Of a stretch of 61,541 nt of DNA, positions 35,502 to 45,532 are shown one piece after another (position 1 is the stretch's first letter; each line of letters opens with the position of its first letter). The notes under the pieces are model-generated. The model saw only the letters and a program-made list of their open reading frames with translations, did no database searches and was not told the DNA's origin. The translations under genes were made by a program, and so were the position numbers. The DNA comes from an uncultured Pseudanabaenaceae cyanobacterium (lineage in GTDB: Bacteria > Cyanobacteriota > Cyanobacteriia > PCC-9006 > JAAUQQ01): the NCBI GenBank assembly GCA_937949725.1, contig CALECT010000073.1, forward strand, positions 1 to 61,541, given 5' to 3'.

Positions 35502-38500
35502 CTACCCTTTGCCTTTGGTCTGGGGGATTTTCCGAATGGCATCGACCAAGTCGTTGATGCGGAAGGGCTTGCTGAGGTAGTCATCCATGCCTGCGTCCAT
35601 GCAGGCTTCACGATCCTTCGCTAAGGCACTGGCAGTCAGGGCGACGATATAGGGTTGGTCGTTGAATTCCTTGCGGATGCGGCGGGTGGTTTCTAGTCCA
35701 TCCATCTCTGGCATTTGCACATCCATGAGGATGAGGTCGTAATGCTGGCGACGGAATGCTTCCAGAACTTCTAGACCATTGGCTGTTGCATCGGCGCGAT
35801 AGCCCAGGCGTTCGAGTAGCTTAAGGGCGACCTGCTGGTTCACGCGGTTGTCTTCAGCTAGGAGAATCCGCAGGGGGAGTTGGCTTGCAAGACTGTCGTC
35901 GATGGTGCCTCTTGGAGTTCGGCTGACGGTTGGAGTTGCCGTTGAGGACTGGGGTTGCGATCGCAATTGAACCGCCAAGCTGCGGCTCACGACATCGTAG
36001 AGCTGAGACTGCTTGACTGGTTTGGTGAGTAAGGCGGATAGCTCAGGCTCCACAGGGTGGTCATGCAGATCCTGGCGACCGATCGAAGTCAGCAAGATCA
36101 GGGGCATGTCTTGCAGTTCGGGGCGTTGGCGAATACGTTCCACCAGCTCTAAGCCATCCATCTCGGGCATTTGCTGGTCGAGGATCGCGAGGTCGTACCC
36201 CTTGCTGTCGCCCTTCAGCAATCTCAAGGCTTCTAAACCAGAGGCGACGGATTCAGGCATCATTCCCCAGCTTTTGGCCTGGAGGCTGAGGATTTGGCGG
36301 TTAGTGAGGTTGTCATCTACGACGAGAACACGTTTGTTCTGCAGAACTTCTGCCTCGATAGACATCCGCGAAACCGTGGAGATAGAGGGGGCCAACATGC
36401 TGAAGTAGAACGTGGAGCCAGTTTGCACCGGGCGTTCGCCGAAGCTAGCGGTCGTGTCGTTGGCGCTGTTGAGCGTACCGGGGGCTGGAGTCAGGTTGCT
36501 CCCGGCTTTGAAGAGGCGAGGGCTACCGGTTTGGCCGAGGCGACCGCTATTATCCTGGGTCTCCACGCCCATACCACCGCCGAGTAACCGGCTCAAGCGC
36601 TCACTGATGACGAGCCCCAGTCCCGTTCCGCCATATTTGCGCGTGGTGGAAGCGTCGGCCTGGCTAAAGGGTTGGAACAGCCGCTTGAGCTGGGGCACGG
36701 GTATACCAATGCCGGTGTCATGGACGGAAAATTCGAGGCGGTAGAGCGGACCCAGCTCAATTAGATCGGGGTAGCGCTGCATCCACTGCTGTTGTTTGTG
36801 GAGGAGGGATTGCTGCTGGGTTGCACGCGATCGCAGCCGCTGCCAGAAGGAGAGTTTGGAGCGATTGCCCTCGGCTTCATCCTGGACCTGAACTGCCCGT
36901 ACCCGAACTGCCACTTCTCCTTCCTTGGTGAACTTCACAGCATTACTGAGCAAATTGAGGATCACCTGACGCAGCCGGGTGACATCGCCTGCAATCACTT
37001 CTGGCGTGCCTTCGGCAATCCAGTAAGTCAGTTCAATATTTTGGTTCATGGCCTGGGAAGCTACCAGATCCAAGCAGTCTTCTAGGCAATGGCGCAGTTC
37101 AAACGGGCTGGTTTCCAGCGCCAACTGGCCGGACTCAATCTTCGAGAAGTCGAGGATGTCGTTGATCAGGGCCAGCAAGGACTCGCCACTGCTGCGAATC
37201 ACTCCAGCAAATTCCTGCTGCTCTCCATTTAGGGGAGTATCCATCAACAGGCCCGTCATGCCAATCACGGCATTCATCGGCGTGCGGATTTCATGGCTCA
37301 TGGTGGCCAATAGCTCGCTACGGGCCTGGAGCTGGGCATTGGTGGTGAGCTGCTTTTGCACAATGGCAGCACCGCCTGTTAGGCCAATGACTGCCAGAGG
37401 AGCCGCGACCGGTAGCCAGAGCTGCTGGTAGAACGCGGCGATCGCCAAAACAGACCAGCCAGAGATGACAATGCCTAGGAGCCACCACTGTTGCTTCAAG
37501 TTGAGGCCATGGAAGCCCAGGCCTAGTAATGGACCTAACAACAACAGCAATAAAACTGTTTTGTTATCTCCTAGGGGCTGAAGCTCATTCTCCTGAAGCA
37601 GCGTGTTGACGATCGCGCCATGTAAATGGATGCCACTGGCAGGTGGGGACTGGTCAAAGGGCGTGTATAAGGGATCCGCTCCGGTTACAGTTACGCCCAC
37701 CAGCACGATCTTATTGCGAAAGGCATCGCCACTAACTCGCCCTTCCAAGACATCTACAAACGAATGTTGGGGGGCATTCGCTGCTGAGCCAGGCCAGTTC
37801 ACCCAAAGCTTGGGTTGATTTTTTAGGTCCTCAAATTCACCAGCGATAGCTGAATCTTCGAGGGAATCCAGGGTGATGGATTGCGCGATTTGTCTGGGGG
37901 GCTGCTCTAAATTGATGACGGCATTGTCGGGCGTTAGGGTGTTGTTGAGTTGATCTCTGTACGTTTCCAGTAGTGCCAGGCCCAGCATCGGCATTTTGTT
38001 CAGGCGGAGATAGCTATAGCGCGTAATGCCATCGCCATCACTGCGCCGATCCACATGGCCTAGGTTGGCCGCAGCTTGGTCGAGCAATGGAGTGGGAAAG
38101 AGCCATGACCCTTGGGGAGTTGGGCCAATGGCCAGAACACCATTGGCGTTATCCCCAAGAGCTTCTGCAAAACCCTCGTCTGCGGGGGTTGATTCGGGGA
38201 ACAGGATATTGAATCCGATCGCGCCGGGTTGGGCTGGGAGCAGCTGATCCAGTAGGTCTTGATAGCGCTGACGGGGCCAGGGGTATCTGCCCAGGGTTTT
38301 AACACTGGCTTCATCAATGGTGATCAGGGCAATGCGATCGTCCCAATCGCGCTCTCCCCGTAGGCGGTACAGCAACTTATAGGTGAATTGCTCGGCGGGT
38401 TGCCAGGCTCCCAGCTTGAAAAACAACAGCACCAGCAGGCTGACAGCCGCACCTTGGAGCAACGGCTTACTGTTGCGCCAGCGAAAAATTTGTTTGGGCC

Positions 38501-38516
38501 ATTGCAAGCGCGCCAT
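35502..38516 (-). CDS. CHASE2 hybrid sensor kinase, two receivers
   Basis: A 1004-residue membrane-bound kinase. An N-terminal helix ([18 protein letters not shown]) precedes an extracytoplasmic CHASE2 domain (about 45-310: [39 protein letters not shown]), then three membrane helices (about 315-395). The cytoplasmic part has HisKA with the phosphoacceptor in [12 protein letters not shown], HATPase_c with NAVKFT, DTGIGIP and GGTGLGL, and two receivers: D in [13 protein letters not shown] and D in [18 protein letters not shown]2 senses unknown external signals. No output domain or Hpt is present, so phosphotransfer to another protein is required. It stands alone on the minus strand beside MITE copy C. 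Confidence 0.93.
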   Translation of the reverse strand: MARLQWPKQIFRWRNSKPLLQGAAVSLLVLLFFKLGAWQPAEQFTYKLLYRLRGERDWDDRIALITIDEASVKTLGRYPWPRQRYQDLLDQLLPAQPGAIGFNILFPESTPADEGFAEALGDNANGVLAIGPTPQGSWLFPTPLLDQAAANLGHVDRRSDGDGITRYSYLRLNKMPMLGLALLETYRDQLNNTLTPDNAVINLEQPPRQIAQSITLDSLEDSAIAGEFEDLKNQPKLWVNWPGSAANAPQHSFVDVLEGRVSGDAFRNKIVLVGVTVTGADPLYTPFDQSPPASGIHLHGAIVNTLLQENELQPLGDNKTVLLLLLLGPLLGLGFHGLNLKQQWWLLGIVISGWSVLAIAAFYQQLWLPVAAPLAVIGLTGGAAIVQKQLTTNAQLQARSELLATMSHEIRTPMNAVIGMTGLLMDTPLNGEQQEFAGVIRSSGESLLALINDILDFSKIESGQLALETSPFELRHCLEDCLDLVASQAMNQNIELTYWIAEGTPEVIAGDVTRLRQVILNLLSNAVKFTKEGEVAVRVRAVQVQDEAEGNRSKLSFWQRLRSRATQQQSLLHKQQQWMQRYPDLIELGPLYRLEFSVHDTGIGIPVPQLKRLFQPFSQADASTTRKYGGTGLGLVISERLSRLLGGGMGVETQDNSGRLGQTGSPRLFKAGSNLTPAPGTLNSANDTTASFGERPVQTGSTFYFSMLAPSISTVSRMSIEAEVLQNKRVLVVDDNLTNRQILSLQAKSWGMMPESVASGLEALRLLKGDSKGYDLAILDQQMPEMDGLELVERIRQRPELQDMPLILLTSIGRQDLHDHPVEPELSALLTKPVKQSQLYDVVSRSLAVQLRSQPQSSTATPTVSRTPRGTIDDSLASQLPLRILLAEDNRVNQQVALKLLERLGYRADATANGLEVLEAFRRQHYDLILMDVQMPEMDGLETTRRIRKEFNDQPYIVALTASALAKDREACMDAGMDDYLSKPFRINDLVDAIRKIPQTKGKG

Positions 38517-38998
38517 GATGAAACCCGGAGGGCCTATGTAAAACGAATAGACAAGAAAGTTGTGAGATGCAACGAATAAAAGGGATAAGGTCTCTGAGGG
38601 CTTCGCTTCTTAGGTTGCTATCTGGAGACAAATGCTATTCAGATACTAAAAGAGCCGATAATCTCTTCGCGATGGGATAAGTCGAAACCTGAGTTAAGGC
38701 TCAAAAAATGTCCTAGCTAATTAATCATCCGTTGCATCAACTGGCGGGGTCAACTGAATTCAGCTAATTGACTGACTTTTAAGCTTTGTGTCTAACAGGC
38801 TACGCTCCAAATTGCTGACATGTATGAGATGGTCTACATCGTTCTACGGAGTTCATTAATCGCGATGGTGTTGAGATTCAACCAGCTGGATGACTGACAG
38901 CTTTGGCAAAAAAGATAGAGAGAGGATGCTCATGGGGAAGGACCCCGCTAGAATTGAGAAACAGCGATGTAAAGAATCTTTAAATCTGGACAGGCTTC
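38517..38998. other. Divergent intergenic region
   Basis: About 480 bases between the divergent CHASE2 kinase and ArsA-like genes. It should carry both promoters. No RNA gene or repeat stands out. Confidence 0.4.
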
Positions 38999-40180
38999 AT
39001 GCGCGTAATTTTGATGACCGGCAAAGGTGGCGTAGGTAAGACTTCCGTGGCGGCGGCCACGGGCCTGCGCTGCGCGGAGCTGGGCTACAAAACCCTCGTG
39101 CTCAGCACGGACCCGGCCCACTCCCTCGCTGATAGCTTCGATATGGAGCTGAGCCATGACCCAATCGAGGTCAAACCCAATTTGTTTGGTGCGGAGTTAG
39201 ATGCTTTGCGAGAGCTGGAGGGCAATTGGGGGGCTGTTAAGCGCTATATCACCCAAGTCTTGCAGGCCCGAGGCCTAGAAGGCGTTGAGGCTGAAGAGCT
39301 TGCCATCTTACCCGGCATGGATGAGATCTTCAGCCTGGTGCGCATGAAGCGCCACTACGACGAAGACGAATTTGACGTGCTGATTATTGACTCGGCCCCC
39401 ACTGGCACGGCGCTGCGTTTGCTGAGTTTACCGGAGGTCGCTGGCTTCTATATGCGCCGCTTCTATAAGCCGCTGCAAACCGTGTCCGCAGCGCTGCGCC
39501 CCCTCGTTGAGCCTCTCTTTCGTCCTGTTGCTGGCTTCTCCCTGCCCAATAAAGAGGTGATGGAAGCGCCCTATGAGTTTTACGAACAGCTGGAAGCCTT
39601 AGAAAAAGTTCTGACGGACCCCACCAAGACCTCCGTTCGCTTGGTGACGAATCCCGAGAAAATGGTGATCAAAGAATCCTTGAGAGCCCATGCTTACTTG
39701 TCGCTGTACAACGTGGGCACTGACATGGTGATTGCCAATCGGATTATTCCTGAGACCGTCACAGATCCCTTCTTTAAGCGCTGGAAGGAGAACCAACAGG
39801 AGTATAAGAAGCAAATCCATGATGACTTCTTGCCCCTACCTGTTCGGGAAGTCCCCTTATACTCCGAGGAAATGTGCGGTTTAGAAGCCTTGCAGCGTCT
39901 CAAGGAAACAATCTATGGGGAGGATGATCCCACCCAGGTTTATTACGAAGAGAAGACGTTGAAGGTGGTTCAGCTAGAGGACCAATACAGCTTGGAAATC
40001 TACTTGCCGGGTATTCCTAAGGAGCAAGTGGAACTGAGCAAGACAGGTGATGAGCTGAATGTCCGCATTGGCAACCATCGTCGCAACCTGGTGCTTCCCC
40101 AGGCCTTAGCAGCGCTTCAACCCTCTGGCGCGAAGATGGAAGAGGATTACCTCAAGATTCGCTTTGCCCAGGCAGCATAG
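38999..40180 (+). CDS. ArsA/Get3-like ATPase with Hsp20-like C-terminus
   Basis: A 393-residue protein with a deviant Walker A P-loop ([15 protein letters not shown], residues 6-20), switch [16 protein letters not shown] and switch [20 protein letters not shown], typical of Get3/ArsA. Its C-terminal about 80 residues (from [20 protein letters not shown] to LKIRFAQA) form a small heat-shock-like beta domain, the ArsA_HSP20 module found in cyanobacterial and plastid homologues. It lacks the second ATPase domain of ArsA and is about the size of Get3, so tail-anchored-protein targeting or a chaperone role is more plausible than arsenite export. No ars genes are nearby. It is followed by a possible terminator at 40214-40250. 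Confidence 0.92.
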   Translation: MRVILMTGKGGVGKTSVAAATGLRCAELGYKTLVLSTDPAHSLADSFDMELSHDPIEVKPNLFGAELDALRELEGNWGAVKRYITQVLQARGLEGVEAEELAILPGMDEIFSLVRMKRHYDEDEFDVLIIDSAPTGTALRLLSLPEVAGFYMRRFYKPLQTVSAALRPLVEPLFRPVAGFSLPNKEVMEAPYEFYEQLEALEKVLTDPTKTSVRLVTNPEKMVIKESLRAHAYLSLYNVGTDMVIANRIIPETVTDPFFKRWKENQQEYKKQIHDDFLPLPVREVPLYSEEMCGLEALQRLKETIYGEDDPTQVYYEEKTLKVVQLEDQYSLEIYLPGIPKEQVELSKTGDELNVRIGNHRRNLVLPQALAALQPSGAKMEEDYLKIRFAQAA

Positions 40181-40213
40181 GGACAATCTTTGGCACAACC
40201 TTTAGCCCAGCAA

Positions 40214-40250
40214 AAGATCGGCCCTTTGATTTTGAGCAAGGACCGGTCTT
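40214..40250 (+). terminator. Hairpin 3' of the ArsA-like gene
   Basis: AAGATCGG (40214-40221) pairs with CCGGTCTT (40243-40250), with one G-U pair and further pairing inside. A weak TTTGGCTTT tail follows. Confidence 0.5.
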
Positions 40251-40484
40251 TGGCTTTATGCCACTAAGGTTATGACAGCAACACTGAAGGCGATCGCCAG
40301 TTCCTGCTGAGCTCCAAGGAATTCGCTGTAGTCAGCCATGGTGTCCGTCCCACAGAGGCCAAGGACAACTTCGCTAGCAAGCCAGAAGCTGGTTTTGACG
40401 ATTAAAACTTTCCAGTGACAGCGCATGGGAGGGGCCTCAGCGAGTGGAGGGAAATCTCAAACTCTTGCTAAGGCTATATAGGCC

Positions 40485-40521
40485 AAGGAGCAATCGCTTA
40501 TGCAGCGATCGCTCCTTTTTT
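40485..40521 (+). terminator. Intrinsic terminator
   Basis: AAGGAGC A ATCGCT pairs with AGCGAT C GCTCCTT around a TATGC loop and is followed by a T-run (40516-40521) on the plus strand. It would end a transcript from the 40250-40480 interval or read-through from the ArsA-like gene. Confidence 0.75.
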
Positions 40522-40546
40522 CGAGGCATTCTTTAATCTGGGCGCT

Positions 40547-40978
40547 TCAATCCTGGACATACTCAGATCCATCCAATAGCGCTAGCTCTGCCCGAACGAA
40601 CTCCCGTCCGAGGTAAAGGGCATGATCTAGCTTGGTGAGGGGGCAAGGATTGGCTTCTTCGGTGATCTTCATACCCAGTTCTTTGGCAGATCTCCCCCGG
40701 TATTGATTGGTGGGTACGCGCTTGAGGTCACCCTTGCAGGCCAATACTTCTCCTGTCTCTGGGTCAGTGGCTAGGCCTTGTTCATTGATGTCATTGCCAT
40801 AGTGGTCGGCACAGATTTCCCTGGCTTCGCGGTCCAAAAAAATAATGAAGTAGCCCGCTGGATCCAACTCAATGAAGCGGTTGGAGAACTGGTCGTCCAT
40901 GGCAGCAATCTCCGCTGCGGCTTCCGGGGCGATTGCTGCGCAAGTTTCCGAAGGAATCGCGTTTTGGCTTAACACCAT
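40547..40978 (-). CDS. DUF4346 protein
   Basis: A 143-residue protein from the ATG at 40978 (an ATG at 40996 adds 6 residues). It matches DUF4346, a small family in cyanobacteria, plants and archaea: ELDPAGYFIIFLDREAREI, GLATDPETGEVLACKGD, YRGRSAKELGMKITEE, CPLTKLDHALYLGREFVRAE and the end GSEYVQD. Function is unknown; some archaeal relatives are fused to dihydropteroate-synthase-like domains. No membrane segment. It is divergent from the pentapeptide-repeat gene. Confidence 0.82.
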   Translation of the reverse strand: MVLSQNAIPSETCAAIAPEAAAEIAAMDDQFSNRFIELDPAGYFIIFLDREAREICADHYGNDINEQGLATDPETGEVLACKGDLKRVPTNQYRGRSAKELGMKITEEANPCPLTKLDHALYLGREFVRAELALLDGSEYVQD

Positions 40979-41237
40979 AGTTTCTGAGCATTGCAAATAA
41001 TCTGTTCTCCATTGTCCCGTGGCGAGGACAGGGCATCGCTATATTTTGCAAGAAAATTACTGAACGAAGAGGCCTGCCATAGCTTCCAATAATCTGAACC
41101 GACGAAAAAACAAAACGCTGTTGTTCAGCGTTATGGCTTGAATTGCTGGGACGAGTCTGCGAAATATATGGGTTTCTTCCTGATGTTAATAGTGCAGTTA
41201 AACAGAGGCCTTCGTTCTCTGGGAAGGAATAAGCGCC

Positions 41238-41687
41238 ATGGAATCCACTTGTTTTCGCAAAGCTTGCTCACTGGCTCTTGGTGCTCTGGCGCTGAGCTTT
41301 ATTGGGGCTGCGGCTAAACCAGCCATGGCAGCCGACCCTGGAGATGTACAACAACTCATTGAGACGGGGGCCTGCGTTCAGTGCGATCTCTCTGGGGCAG
41401 ACCTGCGAGGTCTTCATGCCCTGGGAGCAGACTTGCGCGGAGCAGACCTCTCCGGCGCAAATCTCAGCGATGCCAATCTGGAAGGGGCTGATTTGACCGG
41501 CGCGAATCTCCACCAGGCCCAGCTGAAGCGGGCCATGCTGACGGACTCGGTTTTAGCAGCAGCAGATCTGCGCTTTTCTGACCTAACCGAGGCCAAGCTC
41601 TACCACGCTGATCTAGAAGGTGCCTTGGTGCACAACCTGATCCTGACCCAGGCAGAAACGTTTGGCACCCAAATCTCTGTTCGATAG
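41238..41687 (+). CDS. Exported pentapeptide-repeat protein
   Basis: A 149-residue protein with a signal peptide (ACSLALGALALSFIGAAAK, probable cut after AMA, residue ~31). The mature part begins with DVQQLIETGACVQCDLSG and continues with about 14 pentapeptide repeats of the A(D/N)LxG type (ADLRG, ADLSG, ANLSD, ANLEG, ADLTG and so on), forming a right-handed quadrilateral beta helix. The pair of cysteines in ACVQCDL is typical of cyanobacterial members. It is followed by a strong terminator at 41740. The role is unknown. Confidence 0.88.
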   Translation: MESTCFRKACSLALGALALSFIGAAAKPAMAADPGDVQQLIETGACVQCDLSGADLRGLHALGADLRGADLSGANLSDANLEGADLTGANLHQAQLKRAMLTDSVLAAADLRFSDLTEAKLYHADLEGALVHNLILTQAETFGTQISVR

Positions 41688-41739
41688 ATGAGCTAGCTCA
41701 GCAATGTTGCTCAGAATTATTAGACATGATAGTGAGGCA

Positions 41740-41779
41740 AAAGAAAGGGTCAGAGATTTCAATCTCTGACCCTTTCTTT
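41740..41779. terminator. Terminator hairpin after the pentapeptide gene
   Basis: AAAGAAAGGGTCAGAGATT pairs with AATCTCTGACCCTTTCTTT around a 2-base loop. The A-run and T-run in the arms make it usable on both strands. It lies 52 bases after the stop codon. Confidence 0.88.
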
Positions 41780-42859
41780 CCATTTAAAATTGAATGCTAG
41801 AGCTGGATCAAGGAAGTGGCTTTAGGTTGTTCTTAGGAGCTTGACTATCCCGTTTGAATTTTGCATTATCCCGAGATTGATCTTTAAGTTGCTTGAGGAA
41901 CTGCTTGTGGCATTTCTCGAGTTGGCGCTGACGCTCAGAGCCGCCATGCCCTTCTGGCTCGGTCGCTGCTGATGTGGAGAGGCCCAGCGCTTAAGATGCT
42001 GTGCCATAGTTTGGACGAGTTGAGTTTGACTCGATCAATGGGCAGAGTTGCGGTTATCCAATGGCTCTTTACAGCTCAATGGATGGTGATTCCCTTAGAG
42101 GTTATTTGAGAAAGGCCTCTAGCTATAGCTGGATAACCTAATGAATGCTGCAAAGATAAACGAGATATCGACGTTTTACTGTGGGGCGAGGCTTCAAGTT
42201 TGACGCTTAGCCGAATTTTCAAGCAACCCCTTCGCCTAATTCTTTCTCTTAGAGTTAGCAGGGGAATAGAGAGTCAAGATGGCTGACTGGGCAAACAGCA
42301 ACTTTTGAAATTTCTTCAAGGGGTTGCTGTTGTTTTTGCACGCTGAATGGTTGCGCTTTGTGTTTGAGGGCTGGATTGAATAGTGGCTGAGTTTTGGGAG
42401 CCCATTGCCTGACCTCGCTTGTGAGTAGTTGCTCTCATGACCTTAAAGAGTTGCGATCGCTTCCTGAGCCACATCTTCTGAGGATTTAGCTGCATTTCCT
42501 GGAGCAGTATCCCCACCTCAAGCGACTTTGGCTCTAAATCCAGCGATCCCAAATCGGAGATCGGCCCCATAACCTTGCCTACTCTTCTTTCTGCATTGAT
42601 CTTGACAAACCCCCCTTCTTAAGAAATTGATATGCTGCGCAAATGTCAGATCGGTGATTGATTAACAGAGCTAATCAATGAGATTGGGGATCACCATCAA
42701 GCCAATGTTGGCAATAGACCCCAGCCAATCTATGCTGGCTTTTATGAAGATTGCAGAATTCAGCAATATTTCTTCTTCCTTTGGCGAAATCTTCGTCAAC
42801 GGGAAGCGATAAGCGATTCAAGCTTTTAGTCAGTAATTTGTACTAAGGACGTCGAAACA
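41780..42859. other. Intergenic region upstream of the ccm operon
   Basis: More than 1 kb. It contains MITE copy D at 42098-42230 and short minus-strand frames (41822-42007, 42316-42570) that look non-coding. The last 300 bases should hold the ccm promoter; a TTGACA at 42602 lacks a good -10 at normal spacing. AAGGA at 42846-42850 precedes the ccmK ATG. Confidence 0.5.
42098..42230. mobile_element. MITE family 1, copy D
   Basis: A 133-base copy with a left end GAGGTTATTTGAGAAAGG and right end GCCGAATTTTCAAGCAACCCC, imperfect inverted repeats. The interior TTTACTGTGGGGCGAGGCTT is close to copies B and C. Flanks are TTA and TTC. It lies about 630 bases upstream of ccmK. Confidence 0.8.
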
Positions 42860-43168
42860 ATGCCCATTGCTGTAGGAATGATTGAAACCCTAGGTTTCCC
42901 CGCTGTTGTTGAAGCCTCTGACGCCATGGTCAAGGCCGCTCGCGTAACGCTAGTGGGCTACGAGAAAATCGGTAGTGGCCGCGTGACCGTGATTGTTCGT
43001 GGAGACGTTTCTGAAGTTCAAGCTTCTGTGTCTGCTGGCATCGACTCCGCTAAGCGCGTTGCTGGTGGCGAAGTTTTGTCCCACCACATCATTGCTCGCC
43101 CCCACGAGAACCTTGAGTACGTTCTCCCCATCCGCTACACCGAAGCAGTTGAGCAGTTCCGCATGTAG
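42860..43168 (+). CDS. ccmK: Carboxysome shell hexamer protein CcmK
   Basis: A 102-residue single BMC-domain protein nearly identical in pattern to CcmK2: [52 protein letters not shown] and [15 protein letters not shown]. Hexamers tile the carboxysome facets; the KIGSGR loop lines the central pore that passes bicarbonate and sugar phosphates. It is the first gene of ccmKLMNO. Only one ccmK is present here, as in S. elongatus, whereas many cyanobacteria carry ccmK2-ccmK1 in tandem. ccmL follows after 184 bases containing a hairpin. Confidence 0.97.
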   Translation: MPIAVGMIETLGFPAVVEASDAMVKAARVTLVGYEKIGSGRVTVIVRGDVSEVQASVSAGIDSAKRVAGGEVLSHHIIARPHENLEYVLPIRYTEAVEQFRM

Positions 43169-43286
43169 GACTGAGCTTCAGTGCTGAGATTGCTTCAACT
43201 TGGCTGAGCCAACTGAGGTTAATCGCAGTGCTGTCTTTGCTCCTGGGCGATCAGCCTGGGGCGAAGGCGCAGCTTAGGAGTAATCG

Positions 43287-43336
43287 CTTCTAGGGAATCC
43301 ATCACTGGGGTCCTGTGTTTACGGGCTCCCTAGAAG
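43287..43336 (+). promoter_or_regulatory. Hairpin in the ccmK-ccmL gap
   Basis: CTTCTAGGGA (43287-43296) pairs perfectly with TCCCTAGAAG (43327-43336) around a 30-base loop. Its 3' arm ends 16 bases before the ccmL ATG, and the only purine-rich stretch near that ATG (AGAAGAG) starts inside the arm. It could stabilise the upstream ccmK mRNA or reduce ccmL translation. Confidence 0.6.
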
Positions 43337-43352
43337 AGAAAAAATAAATTTC

Positions 43353-43640
43353 ATGCGTATAGCAAAGGTTCGAGGAACGGTCGTTAGCACCTACAAAGAG
43401 CCCAGCCTCCAAGGGGTAAAGCTTTTAGTTCTGCAGTTTGTGGATGAAAATGGTGAGTTAATACCGGGCCATGAGGTCGCCGCTGACATGGTTGGGGCGG
43501 GTGTGGATGAATGGGTCTTAGTGAGTCGGGGCAGCCAAGCTCGCCATGTGCGAGATTGTGGCGATCGCCCGATCGATGCAGCCGTCATCGCCATCATTGA
43601 CACCGTAACGGTGGAAAATCGCTCCCTGTACCGGAAATAG
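43353..43640 (+). CDS. ccmL: Carboxysome vertex pentamer CcmL
   Basis: A 95-residue EutN/CcmL-type protein: MRIAKVRGTVVSTYKEPSL, LLVLQFVDENG, VAADMVGAGVDEWVLVSRGSQAR and AAVIAIIDTVTVE. It forms pentamers that close the twelve vertices of the icosahedral shell, so it is needed in far smaller amounts than CcmK. The ATG has only a weak purine stretch upstream, partly within the hairpin at 43287-43336, which fits low expression. Confidence 0.97.
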   Translation: MRIAKVRGTVVSTYKEPSLQGVKLLVLQFVDENGELIPGHEVAADMVGAGVDEWVLVSRGSQARHVRDCGDRPIDAAVIAIIDTVTVENRSLYRK

Positions 43641-43882
43641 CATTGGCCAAAGGATCGCGAAGGCTAGTTCGTTTTAACTGCCCAAGCAATGCTGCCTTTG
43701 AGCAAAGACGTTTGAGTGAGCTTCGCAAGCTGTAATTGGGGCCATCTTCGCAAGTTGCGAAAGGACGCGCTGTAGCGGGCGTAACGCTTAGTTGCGTTTG
43801 CCAGGCAAAAGCCCTATGCCCAAAAGCCAGAATGGCCAGCGGCCTTCGGGCAGCTGTTCATTGATATTTGAGGAAGTCATCT
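43641..43882. other. ccmL-ccmM gap
   Basis: About 240 bases within the operon containing a 15-base palindrome TTCGCAAGTTGCGAA (43747-43761). It could be another stoichiometry or mRNA-processing element. GAGGAAG at 43870-43876 is the ccmM ribosome binding site. Confidence 0.5.
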
Positions 43883-45523
43883 GTGGTGGTTCATAGCGTC
43901 ACCGCTTCATCCATTCAAAATTCGGCGAATTCCGGTGCCAATCCATGGGCTAAGTCCCTGGCCGAGCCCACTATTGATTCCGCTGCCTATGTTCATTCTT
44001 TCTCCAACGTCATTGGGGATGTGACCATCGGTGCGGATGCTTTGGTGTCTCCTGGTACTTCCATCCGAGCGGATGAGGGAACGCCCTTTTGGATTGGTCC
44101 AGGAACCACTGTCCAAGATGGCGTGGTGATTCATGGTCTAGCCCAAGGTCTTGTTCTTGGGGATAACCAGCGAGACTACTCCGTCTGGGTTGGCCGAGGT
44201 ACCACCCTGGCCCATAAGGCCTTGGTCCATGGGCCAGCCTATGTGGGAGACGGCTGTTTCATTGGCTTTCGCTCGACCATTTTCAATGCCCGGGTGGGGG
44301 CCGGCTCCATCGTGATGATGCATGTGCTGATTCAGGATGTAGAAATTCCCCCTGGTAAATACGTGCCTTCGGGGGCCGTGATTACAAACCAGCAGCAGGC
44401 TGACCGGCTTCCCGATGTGCGTCCTGAGGATCAATCCTTTGTGGCTCACATCATTGGCGTTAGCCAAGCGACAAAGGCTGGCTACCACACTGGAGCGGAG
44501 CAACGCTGCGTTCTGCCCCAGACACCTGCTGAGCAGCATCCAGATATTTCATTCGACGGGAACAAACAGATGAGAAACGGTAGTGGGCTCCTAAGCCCTG
44601 AAGTTGTCGCCCAGGTTCGGAGTTTGCTCAGCCAGGGTTACAAGATTGGTACAGAACATGCCACTCCTCGGCGTTTTCGCACCAGCTCTTGGCAGACCTG
44701 TCAGCCTCTCCAGTCCACTGGTGAAGGTCAGGTAATTGCAGAACTTGAGTCCTGCGTGCGTGAGCATGAAGGCGAGTATGTGCGCATCATCGGCATTGAC
44801 ACCAAAGCTCGTCGTCGCGTGCTTGAGGCATTGATTCAGCGTCCTGACGGCAAGCCCGTTGCCCAGGGTCATGCAACAGTCGCTGCCTCTAGTAGCGGTG
44901 GTCGTAACCGTGCTGGCAATAGCCACGTATCCGGTGCAAGCTGGAGCGCCCAGATCACCAACTACATCAACCAGGGCTACAAAGTAACGACGGAGTATGC
45001 CAATGCTCGTCGCTTTAAGACCAGCTCTTGGCTGACTGGCGCTAGCCAAACATCTGTTGCAGGCCTCCAGTCTTTCATGTCTGAGCACAGTGGCGAATAT
45101 GTGCGCGCCGTCATCGTTGACACGGGTGCCCGCCGCCGCGTAGCGGAGATTTTGGTCCAGCGCCCCGATGGCCCTGTAGATTCTTCTGATGCTCCCGCAA
45201 CGCTAGCGAGTGGTGCAACGGCCAGCAGTAGCAGCGCCAGCAGCAATAGCGGCGGCGGAACCGGTGGTGGCAGTGATGTTACCTCCAAGGTTCGCAGCAT
45301 TCTCAGCCAAGGCTGCCGTGTTGGCGTGGAATATGCCAACCCGCGTCGCTTTAAGACGGGTAGTTGGCAGACCTTGCCGATGATTACGGCTACTAGTGAC
45401 TCCCAGGTGATGAGCACCTTGGAAGGCTATCTGGCAGATCATCCAAAGGACTATGTCCGACTCATTGGCGTGGACATCAAGGCCAAGCGCCGAGTCAGCG
45501 AGACCATCGTCCAAAAGCCCTAG
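43883..45523 (+). CDS. ccmM: Carboxysome scaffold CcmM
   Basis: A 546-residue protein from the GTG at 43883, chosen because GAGGAAG lies six bases upstream and VVHSVTAS matches the usual start; the TTG at 43868 overlaps that site. The N-terminal gamma-carbonic-anhydrase-like left-handed beta helix (about 25-200) keeps histidines in VVIHGLAQG and [10 protein letters not shown]. Three RbcS-like (SSUL) repeats follow at about 238-322, 354-428 and 465-546, each with RRF(R/K)T(S/G)SW, separated by flexible Gly/Ser linkers. They link RuBisCO into a condensate. SSUL1 has two cysteines (WQTC, LESC), as in the redox-controlled repeat of S. elongatus. An internal ATG at 44570 would give the short M35-like form. 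Confidence 0.97.
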   Translation: MVVHSVTASSIQNSANSGANPWAKSLAEPTIDSAAYVHSFSNVIGDVTIGADALVSPGTSIRADEGTPFWIGPGTTVQDGVVIHGLAQGLVLGDNQRDYSVWVGRGTTLAHKALVHGPAYVGDGCFIGFRSTIFNARVGAGSIVMMHVLIQDVEIPPGKYVPSGAVITNQQQADRLPDVRPEDQSFVAHIIGVSQATKAGYHTGAEQRCVLPQTPAEQHPDISFDGNKQMRNGSGLLSPEVVAQVRSLLSQGYKIGTEHATPRRFRTSSWQTCQPLQSTGEGQVIAELESCVREHEGEYVRIIGIDTKARRRVLEALIQRPDGKPVAQGHATVAASSSGGRNRAGNSHVSGASWSAQITNYINQGYKVTTEYANARRFKTSSWLTGASQTSVAGLQSFMSEHSGEYVRAVIVDTGARRRVAEILVQRPDGPVDSSDAPATLASGATASSSSASSNSGGGTGGGSDVTSKVRSILSQGCRVGVEYANPRRFKTGSWQTLPMITATSDSQVMSTLEGYLADHPKDYVRLIGVDIKAKRRVSETIVQKP

Positions 45524-45532
45524 GCGGTATCC

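Larger units (their letters stand above)
40181..40546. other. Intergenic with two hairpins and a start-less frame
   Basis: It contains terminator-like hairpins at 40214-40250 and 40485-40521. Between them a frame without start codon (40268-40405) gives 45 protein-like residues ending SKPEAGFDD; it may be a gene remnant. No complete gene is seen. Confidence 0.5.

Noticed and set aside
38999..40180. Arsenite export ATPase ArsA
   Set aside because: Single ATPase domain, Hsp20-like C-terminus and no ars genes nearby.
41822..42570. Short minus-strand frames of 61 and 84 residues upstream of the ccm operon
   Set aside because: Low complexity, no ribosome binding site and no recognisable domain.
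42602..42640. Sigma-70-like ccm promoter
   Set aside because: TTGACA is present but the nearest -10-like hexamer is at poor spacing; not supported enough to list.
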